From: Oscillospiraceae bacterium
GTDB taxonomy: Bacteria; Bacillota; Clostridia; Oscillospirales; Ruminococcaceae
Length of the DNA: 30,260 bases
Direction of reading: 5' to 3'
NCBI GenBank assembly: GCA_900768105.1
Contig: CAAGBQ010000126.1
Location: 1-30,260 of the forward strand
Both the position numbers and the translations under genes were made by a program. Of the stretch, positions 8,330 to 13,565 are shown one piece after another; positions within the stretch are counted from its first letter, which is position 1; each line of letters begins with the position of its first letter. The notes beneath the pieces are model-generated. The model did no database searches, was not told the DNA's origin, and was given only the letters and a program-made list of their open reading frames with translations.

Positions 8330-8358
8330 ATTATACCACCGGCAACGGTGTTTTACAA
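8330..8358 (-). promoter_or_regulatory. Promoter of the trxB-nadE-HD-ASCH operon
   Basis: Minus strand: -35 TTGTAA (8358-8353, four of six consensus bases), 17-base spacer, perfect -10 TATAAT (8335-8330). It lies 45 bases upstream of the trxB start and downstream of the terminator that ends the cohesin gene. Confidence 0.75.
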
Positions 8359-8400
8359 TTTTGCGGAAAGATTTTTGTGTAAAAATTTTTGAACAGATAA

Positions 8401-8432
8401 AAAAGAAGCACCCGAAGAGGGGTGCTTCTTTT
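8401..8432. terminator. Intrinsic terminator of the dockerin-cohesin operon
   Basis: A 13-base-pair stem (8401-8413 with 8420-8432) encloses a 6-base loop, core AGAAGCACCC/GGGTGCTTCT. On the minus strand it is followed by TTCTTTTTTATC, a good T-tract, 15 bases after the cohesin-gene stop. It separates that operon from trxB. Confidence 0.88.
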
Positions 8433-8447
8433 TCCATATTTAAGAAA

Positions 8448-9569
8448 TCAGCGGTGCTTCTTTCCAACAATATATGCACCGGTGCAAACTGCTGCAAGTG
8501 CAACAACACCGATTGCGGATTCTGCTCCGGTATTAGGATTCTTTTCGCCCTTGCTCTCGCCGTTAGCAGAAATGTGGATAGGCTCGGTGTTATCGCTGAG
8601 TCTTGGGATTTTTACAGTTTCAACCTTGTTGCAGATGGAGCAGGTACGCTCTTTTACGCCCTCTGCATCCTTAGTTGCCTCTTTGGTAATCTTCCATGCA
8701 CCGAATTTATGATTTTCGTTCTTTGCAATTTCGGTGCCCTTTGCAATTATGGTGTCGCAGGCTTTGCAATGGGTGTCGCCAGTGTAACCTGCACCCTTGC
8801 AGTTAGCTTCCTTTTTGTTGATTACCTCAATTTCCTTATGGTTATTGGGGTCTATTGCAGTTTCTTTGCCGTCGGAAAGCTTAACGCCGCAGCCCTTGCA
8901 GTAAGTGTCGCCGGTATAACCTTTTTCAACGCAGTTTGCTTTCTTTTCATTCTTAATTTCGGTTTCGCCGATATGATTCTGCGGGTTTTTAGGAGTGGCT
9001 TCGCCTTTTTTTACAAATTCTTTGCAGTCTTTGCAGTAAGTATCGCCGGTGTAGCCCTCTGCTGCACAGGTGGCCGCTTTTTCATTGCGAACTTCGGTGT
9101 TTACATGCTTGCAAACGCCTTTAACGGTGATTCCGCCGGAAACGGCAACAAATTCTACTCTTTCTTCATCCAAATTTCCAGCTTTCACTTCAGTAAGCTT
9201 TATTTCGGCAAAACCACCGGGTGCATTATCAATAACCTTAAATTTGAGTTTAAGTATTTCGCCGTTTCCGGTATAGTTAGACGCCTCCGCCCAAGATGCT
9301 CCGCCGTTTTCAACACTGACAGTCCATCCGTTTATGCCGGAATTTTCGTGTCCAACAAGTTCAAGTCTGGTTTTGTCATACTCAATAGAGAAGCTTATTC
9401 CGGCAATACCCGGGTTGTTGTTGAAGCTTACGCTTACCGATACTTCGTCTCCTATTTTTGCTTCTTGTTTAACCGTATCAACGGCTATAGATGCCTCACT
9501 TGCCATTGCAGTTACTGCCATTGCCGCAATCAGCATAATCGCCATCAGCATTGCAATAATTTTTTTCAT
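8448..9569 (-). CDS. Wall-anchored cohesin protein with Cys-rich stalk repeats and NPNTG sorting signal
   Basis: A 373-residue surface protein with a minimal scaffoldin layout. Residues 1-23 are a signal peptide (cut after AMA). Residues 27-151 match a cohesin domain, the receptor for dockerins: IGDEVSVSVSFNNNPGIAG, SFSIEYDKTRLELVG, EILKLKFKVIDNAPGG and a final ITVKG strand. Residues 152 to about 330 are three copies plus one diverged copy of a 40-46-residue unit, core C...GYTGDTYCKxC, each with a CxxC pair, probably a disulfide- or metal-stabilised stalk. The end has IHISAN, GEKNPNTGA (NPNTG 344-348), a hydrophobic segment and KKHR, a sortase-type anchor. GGAGG precedes the ATG. It starts 43 bases after the dockerin gene and shares its transcript. 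Its dockerin partner is presumed, not shown. Confidence 0.85.
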   Translation of the reverse strand: MKKIIAMLMAIMLIAAMAVTAMASEASIAVDTVKQEAKIGDEVSVSVSFNNNPGIAGISFSIEYDKTRLELVGHENSGINGWTVSVENGGASWAEASNYTGNGEILKLKFKVIDNAPGGFAEIKLTEVKAGNLDEERVEFVAVSGGITVKGVCKHVNTEVRNEKAATCAAEGYTGDTYCKDCKEFVKKGEATPKNPQNHIGETEIKNEKKANCVEKGYTGDTYCKGCGVKLSDGKETAIDPNNHKEIEVINKKEANCKGAGYTGDTHCKACDTIIAKGTEIAKNENHKFGAWKITKEATKDAEGVKERTCSICNKVETVKIPRLSDNTEPIHISANGESKGEKNPNTGAESAIGVVALAAVCTGAYIVGKKHR

Positions 9570-9612
9570 AAAAATTCCTCCGATTTAAATTTATATTGTA
9601 AAAGCAAAAAGC

Positions 9613-11241
9613 TTAAACAAGCTCAACAGGCATTTTTGCCAAATATTTTTTAAGACGAATAAGGTCGAATATATCTATCGCCTCATCACCGTTTACATCA
9701 GCAGCAAAATAGTTAATTTCCACGTCCATTTTCGCTATGTACTTACTCAAACGGATAGCGTCGAGTATATCGACCACACCATCATCGTTTATATCGCCGG
9801 GCTCATACTCTCCTTTTTCTCTCCAAACAGCGTAAAGATAAAGATCTTCTTCACCATAATAATAGTCTCCCACCCTATATTCCGGTTTTGAAGCATCCTT
9901 GTCTGTAGACCACCCAAGGAACATATACCCTTCTCGCTCATTAGGATATACATAAATATCTGCGGGCAAACCTTTAGGATACATCTGATCTGCAAGAGTT
10001 CCCCAATCGAAAGTTCCTCCGTTTGCATCATACACAATGGTTACGCCGCCTCTTACCCAAAGCGCATAGAGTGTCATATCTTCATCCTTTGTATATGTGT
10101 CTCCCCAACGATAGTCAGCCTTCGGTGCATCATTATAATTTTCGTACGGAGCGTGCTGTTCGAGAGTCCAACCACAAATCATATAGTCTTTAAGATATGG
10201 TACATTATATGTGATTATCAAATCCTCTCCTTTAATTTTAGTCTGAGGTGCTGGTGCATTAATTCCGCCATTAGCATCATAATATACAGTGTTCACATTT
10301 GATCCTACTTCAGAAAACTGTATTTTGTAATTTCCCACGAGCCCTGCCTCAGAGTCTATTTCTATTCCTGTAATTTTTTCTAAACTTTTCTTTCCTTCTT
10401 CACCATCAATTAGCATATAATGTATAAGTTTGCTGCCATTGTATATATCCGCACGGATTATTTCAGCATTGCCTAATCCCATTTCCTCAACCATATCTCT
10501 TAAATTGAAATCAGAATTCGAGCCAATAGGTACCGTTCTTATCCGCAAGCTATAATTGCTAAGTATTCGCACATTACCATCAATGCTTATCTTTATGTTT
10601 TTTTCATCCGTGGAATAACTCAGAGTATTATATAAAAAGATTTCTTGTTGATTACTATCCACTTTTTCAATGATTAAATCCAACCAAAGCCGTGGTTCTC
10701 CGTTCGCATTAGTGCAAAAGCCAACATTTCTAATCTCAACGAATTTGCCTGCAAGTTCCTTTATTTCTTGCACAGTAATAGAATTTTTAAAAGTCAGCAT
10801 TTTTTTGCTATACTCACTATAGAATGCTGGATAAATATGAATTTCCGTACTATCACTGAGAAAGCTAATTGTATTCTTTCCTATGTTATTAATCCAGCAT
10901 ACCTCAACAATATTTATTATATCCTTATATTTGTACCATGGTGCTTCCTCCCTTCCGTAGTCTTTCATTTTTCTTTTTCCTGAAATCGGATTTCCTGAAA
11001 TCGAAAGAACTCCAGTGGAATATAATGTCCATTCAATACTTTTTTCATTTCCATTTGCCCCACAATAGCCAGAAGCGATGGTTTCAATCTCGTCTGACAT
11101 CGTGTCCGCCATTTTTTCATTTTGTTGAAATTCAACAAAGTTCATTGCCATATTTTCTTCCGCCATCGCTGTAACAGGAAAAACTGCCACAATCATTATG
11201 ACGGTTAAAATCATGCACAATACCTTTCTCATTTTTTTCAT
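9613..11241 (-). CDS. Secreted dockerin protein with BspA-like cap and two InlB-type B repeats
   Basis: A 542-residue exported protein with signal peptide 1-27 (AVFPVTAMA). Residues 57-115 (SGYCGANGN, IEWTLYSTGVLSISG, APWYKYKD) match the conserved cap that precedes BspA-like leucine-rich repeats, but no LRR array follows. Residues about 116-315 are unrecognised. Residues 316-395 and 399-475 are two InlB B / Listeria-Bacteroides repeats (VYYDANGG...LYALW; VYDANGG...LYAVW). Residues 482-542 are a type I-like dockerin with two calcium loops, DINDDGVVDILD and DVNGDEAIDIFD, each with an F-helix (AIRLSKYIAK, LIRLKKYLAK). There is no sorting signal or membrane tail, so retention at the wall would need a cohesin, and the next gene encodes one. 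AAGGAGGG lies 7 bases before the ATG. It heads an XRE-flanked operon. Confidence 0.88.
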   Translation of the reverse strand: MKKMRKVLCMILTVIMIVAVFPVTAMAEENMAMNFVEFQQNEKMADTMSDEIETIASGYCGANGNEKSIEWTLYSTGVLSISGNPISGKRKMKDYGREEAPWYKYKDIINIVEVCWINNIGKNTISFLSDSTEIHIYPAFYSEYSKKMLTFKNSITVQEIKELAGKFVEIRNVGFCTNANGEPRLWLDLIIEKVDSNQQEIFLYNTLSYSTDEKNIKISIDGNVRILSNYSLRIRTVPIGSNSDFNLRDMVEEMGLGNAEIIRADIYNGSKLIHYMLIDGEEGKKSLEKITGIEIDSEAGLVGNYKIQFSEVGSNVNTVYYDANGGINAPAPQTKIKGEDLIITYNVPYLKDYMICGWTLEQHAPYENYNDAPKADYRWGDTYTKDEDMTLYALWVRGGVTIVYDANGGTFDWGTLADQMYPKGLPADIYVYPNEREGYMFLGWSTDKDASKPEYRVGDYYYGEEDLYLYAVWREKGEYEPGDINDDGVVDILDAIRLSKYIAKMDVEINYFAADVNGDEAIDIFDLIRLKKYLAKMPVELV

Positions 11242-11268
11242 CGATTTGCCCTCCTTAAAATGTATAAT

Positions 11269-11310
11269 ATAGGAACCACGCTACCTAATATTATACACCG
11301 TAGTTCCTAT
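11269..11310. promoter_or_regulatory. Long-spaced inverted repeat over the dockerin-cohesin promoter, putative XRE operator
   Basis: ATAGGAACCACG (11269-11280) and CGTAGTTCCTAT (11299-11310) are inverted copies with 11 of 12 matching bases and centres 30 bases apart, close to three helical turns. The right arm sits inside the -35/-10 spacer of the 11317-11290 promoter and the left arm at about +3 to +14, so binding would block polymerase. The adjacent XRE gene is the obvious source of the repressor (inference). Confidence 0.7.
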
Positions 11311-11317
11311 TTGTCAA
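11290..11317 (-). promoter_or_regulatory. Consensus sigma-A promoter of the dockerin-cohesin operon
   Basis: Minus strand: -35 TTGACA (11317-11312) and -10 TATAAT (11295-11290), both perfect consensus, 16-base spacer. This is the strongest promoter seen in the window. Start would be near 11283, 42 bases before the dockerin-gene ATG. Such strength under an operator suggests tight repression with high expression on release. Confidence 0.9.
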
Positions 11318-11323
11318 GGTGTT

Positions 11324-11341
11324 TAGGAAGTAAAATTCCTA
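11324..11341. promoter_or_regulatory. Second TAGGAA inverted repeat, putative autoregulatory operator of the XRE gene
   Basis: TAGGAAGTAAAATTCCTA carries the same half-site (TAGGAA/TTCCTA) as the operator at 11269-11310, as a perfect 6+6 repeat with a 6-base centre. It lies 26 bases before the XRE start codon and contains TAAAAT, a possible -10 on the plus strand; the best -35 (TTGTCA, 11311) is only 14 bases away, so the XRE promoter itself is uncertain. Confidence 0.6.
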
Positions 11342-11367
11342 TATAGAGTTATATAGGAGGAACCACA

Positions 11368-11697
11368 ATGCTTATTTTCGACACAATACAAATCGGCAAT
11401 AAACTGCTTCAGTTCAGAAAAAAATCCGGACTTACCCAAGCGGAGGTTGCCGAAGCCGCCGGACTTTCCGACAGAACATATGCCGATATCGAGCGCGGCA
11501 CCGTAAATATGAAAATCGAAACCGTTCTTCGCATTTGCAATGCGCTGAAAATAACCCCGAACGAAATTCTTACGGAGGAAAAAACCCCGCTTTCCATACG
11601 GCAGGAGGAGGTCTTCGAACGGCTTTCTGCCTGCTCGCCCGCCCAGCGGGTAACCGCCCTCGACCTTGTTTCCGTATATCTAAACTCGCTGTCATAA
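11368..11697 (+). CDS. XRE-family helix-turn-helix transcriptional regulator
   Basis: A 109-residue DNA-binding protein. Residues about 8-66 are a Cro/C1-type HTH: IGNKLLQFRKKSGLTQAEVA, then AAGLSDRTYADIERG as the recognition helix region and TVLRICNALKITPNEIL closing the five-helix domain. The remaining 40 residues (FERLSACSPAQRVTALDLVS) are helical and may dimerise. AGGAGG lies 7 bases before the ATG. It is divergent from the dockerin-cohesin operon, 126 bases apart, and the gap holds four TAGGAA half-sites in two inverted pairs, one across the operon promoter and one across its own 5' region. Repression of both is the likely role (inference). No effector domain is visible, so the inducing signal is unknown. 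Confidence 0.92.
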   Translation: MLIFDTIQIGNKLLQFRKKSGLTQAEVAEAAGLSDRTYADIERGTVNMKIETVLRICNALKITPNEILTEEKTPLSIRQEEVFERLSACSPAQRVTALDLVSVYLNSLS

Positions 11698-11763
11698 AAT
11701 GTTTTTTATTTCCCTTCGTTTTGTGTTAAAATAGGAATGTAATAATTTATTTTGGAGCAAGAA

Positions 11764-12495
11764 ATGATTTTTAGGGAAAAAGCAGCAACAAGAATTGATG
11801 ATTTTGATGCAAAGGGCTATATGCTCCCTCCGGCGGTGCTGAAGGTGCTTGAAAATGCAGCGGACCATCATTCCGCCGCCGTTGCGGACGAATCCGTTGA
11901 CGGCAGTATGCACGGTACGGCATGGATTTTGGCTGAATGGCGGGTTGAAGTGGTACGCACGCCGCGCTATGACGATGAAATGACGGTGGAAACCTGGATT
12001 TCCGATGGCAGCGCCGCCGCACATTCCAACCGTGAATTTTTACTTTTGGACGAAGGCGGCGGCGTACTCGTAAAGGCCGCCGCAAAGCTGACGCTTTTCG
12101 ACCTTAAAGAAAACCGCATAATTAAAACCGACCGCGCCGCGCTGGAACGCTACCGGCCGGAGGGTCGGGCTGTTTTCCCCGAAAAGGCGCGGCGCCTTAT
12201 TCCTGCGGAAAGCTTTGATTGCGAAACGGCTTTTCCGCTCCGCCGCTCCGACATCGACTATAACGGTCATGTTCACAACACCGCATATTTAAGCTTTGCC
12301 CTTGATGCTCTTCCGAATGCGGTGCAAAGCACCGCCATCGCAAAAATCCGCATTGCCTATAAAAGGCCGCTGCGGCTTTGCGGCAGCGCGGTTATAAAGT
12401 ACCGTAAGGACGGCGGCGTTTGGAACATCTGCATTTTCGGGTCCGAGGAGCTTTGCGCCATTGTTGAGCTTACCGAGTGCAAAAATTCGGATTGA
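11764..12495 (+). CDS. Acyl-ACP thioesterase (FatA/FatB-like family)
   Basis: A 243-residue double-hotdog enzyme that releases fatty acids from acyl carrier protein. First hotdog (about 1-120): helix VLKVLENAADHHS, strand GTAWILAEWRVEVVRTPRYD and DEMTVETWISD, a typical thioesterase pattern. Second hotdog (about 145-243) has the catalytic-type motif RRSDIDYNGHVHNTAYLSFA, equivalent to the Asp/Asn-His region of plant and bacterial FAT enzymes. It should be cytosolic. I chose ATG 11764 over the in-frame TTG at 11752 because that TTG is part of the ribosome binding site TTGGAG. It is 66 bases after the XRE gene and 21 bases before the Ppx/GppA gene, which suggests an operon with the latter. No strong promoter was found upstream. 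Confidence 0.9.
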   Translation: MIFREKAATRIDDFDAKGYMLPPAVLKVLENAADHHSAAVADESVDGSMHGTAWILAEWRVEVVRTPRYDDEMTVETWISDGSAAAHSNREFLLLDEGGGVLVKAAAKLTLFDLKENRIIKTDRAALERYRPEGRAVFPEKARRLIPAESFDCETAFPLRRSDIDYNGHVHNTAYLSFALDALPNAVQSTAIAKIRIAYKRPLRLCGSAVIKYRKDGGVWNICIFGSEELCAIVELTECKNSD

Positions 12496-12516
12496 TTTTT
12501 ACCTGGAGGCATACTT

Positions 12517-13446
12517 ATGCGTATAGGCATTATTGATTTTGGAACAAACACAATCCGCCTTGATATTTTCGAGGTGGACGGCGAAAATTACTGCATAATT
12601 TTTGACAATGCGATTTTTTCGCGCGTTATTGAAAACACTGTCGGCAATTCCCTTTCACAGGACGGTATCGAATATGTAATTCAGGCGATTGAGGAGCAGC
12701 AGGCGGCCTGCCGCCACTTTCGCTGCGACAAAATCGAATGTTTTTCCACCGCTTCGCTGCGATATATTGACAACGCGGATTCCGTTATCGAGCAGGTTGC
12801 GTTTCGCTCCGGAATCAATATAAAAAGAATCAGCGGCGACGAGGAAGCGTCCTATGACTACCGCGCGTTGAAGAAGGCTTCGCACTGCGAAAGCGGCGTG
12901 GGCTGTGACCTCGGCGGCGGAAGCCTTCAGGTTTTCACCTTTGACAAAAACGGTCCCACAAAAAGCAGAAGCTTTGCCCTCGGCAGCAGCCGCATGGCGA
13001 AAGAATATGTTTCCTATGCAATTCCCGCTGCGGATGAAGCCGCCGCCATTGCAAATCGCGTAAAGTGCGAGCTTTCCGCTGCCGGCTTTGCCCCCGCCGG
13101 CGGAAAGCTCCTCGCCATGGGCGGCACCGCAAAAGCGATAAAATATCTTTACGGCTTTACCACCAAAAAAAACGGTGCCATAAGCACCGCGGAGCTTTCC
13201 GCCATGCTCAAGGTAATATGCGAGCAGCCGGAAGAAGCCATTGACCTCCTTTCCGACATTGTGCCGAAGCGTGCTCATACTCTTGCGCCGGGGCTTGCGG
13301 TGCTCACTGCGCTTGCGGAATATATGGGCTGCTCCGAAATGGAGGTGTATTCTGTCGGCGTGCGCGAAGGCTTCCTTGAAGCGCTGCTTGAAGCCCCTCC
13401 GGAGCAACCGGAAGATATATTAAGCTATATCCTTGGATTAAAATGA
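12517..13446 (+). CDS. Ppx/GppA-family phosphatase (exopolyphosphatase-like)
   Basis: A 309-residue ASKHA-fold enzyme of the group that hydrolyses inorganic polyphosphate or pppGpp. Seen: phosphate-1 motif IGIIDFGTNTIRLDIFEV (3-20), STASLRYIDNA (78-87), the catalytic segment ISGDEEASYDYRA with candidate catalytic Glu (106-117), phosphate-2 motif CDLGGGSLQVF (130-140), and a late MGGTAKAI adenosine-like motif. Length equals the short two-domain form without the C-terminal HD-like domain. TGGAGG lies 7 bases before the ATG. It follows the thioesterase gene by 21 bases. Polyphosphate versus pppGpp preference cannot be told from the sequence. Confidence 0.9.
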   Translation: MRIGIIDFGTNTIRLDIFEVDGENYCIIFDNAIFSRVIENTVGNSLSQDGIEYVIQAIEEQQAACRHFRCDKIECFSTASLRYIDNADSVIEQVAFRSGINIKRISGDEEASYDYRALKKASHCESGVGCDLGGGSLQVFTFDKNGPTKSRSFALGSSRMAKEYVSYAIPAADEAAAIANRVKCELSAAGFAPAGGKLLAMGGTAKAIKYLYGFTTKKNGAISTAELSAMLKVICEQPEEAIDLLSDIVPKRAHTLAPGLAVLTALAEYMGCSEMEVYSVGVREGFLEALLEAPPEQPEDILSYILGLK

Positions 13447-13455
13447 TTAAAAAAA

Positions 13456-13484
13456 GAAGCAGCAACACTTTGAGTTGCTGCTTC
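13456..13484. terminator. Intrinsic terminator for the ABC-transporter gene (minus strand)
   Basis: GAAGCAGCAAC (13456-13466) pairs with GTTGCTGCTTC (13474-13484), 7-base loop. On the minus strand it ends in TTCTTTTTTTAATC, a strong T-tract. It also lies just behind the plus-strand phosphatase stop, where its T-tract (CAATTTATT) is weak. Confidence 0.82.
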
Positions 13485-13493
13485 CAATTTATT

Positions 13494-13518
13494 GGAAAAG
13501 TGGCAAAGTCACTTTTCC
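13494..13518. repeat. Hairpin between two convergent terminators
   Basis: GGAAAAGTG (13494-13502) pairs with CACTTTTCC (13510-13518), 7-base loop. It has no T-tract on either strand. It is the middle of three stem-loops between convergent genes and may stabilise 3' ends. Confidence 0.6.
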
Positions 13519-13527
13519 GACAAACTG

Positions 13528-13556
13528 ATGCTCTGCCGATTGGCAGAGCATTTTTA
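13528..13556 (+). terminator. Intrinsic terminator for the thioesterase-phosphatase operon
   Basis: ATGCTCTGCC (13528-13537) pairs with GGCAGAGCAT (13542-13551) around a GATT loop and is followed on the plus strand by TTTTTATATA. It lies about 80 bases after the phosphatase stop and 10 bases from the convergent ABC-transporter gene. Confidence 0.85.
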
Positions 13557-13565
13557 TATATCGCA

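Noticed and set aside
8520..9116. The repeated units of the cohesin gene as a CRISPR array
   Set aside because: The repeats are protein-coding, of uneven length and diverged in DNA sequence; there are no constant repeats with unique spacers.
8361..9653. A 430-codon plus-strand open frame opposite the cohesin gene
   Set aside because: It has low-complexity Phe/Cys-rich composition and mirrors a gene with a clear signal peptide, cohesin domain and anchor on the minus strand.
8448..11241. A cellulosome gene cluster
   Set aside because: No glycoside hydrolase, carbohydrate-binding module or multi-cohesin scaffoldin is present; only one cohesin and one dockerin were found.
11368..11697. The XRE gene as part of a toxin-antitoxin pair or a prophage
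   Set aside because: No toxin-like small gene is adjacent, and no integrase, attachment site or phage gene is in the window.
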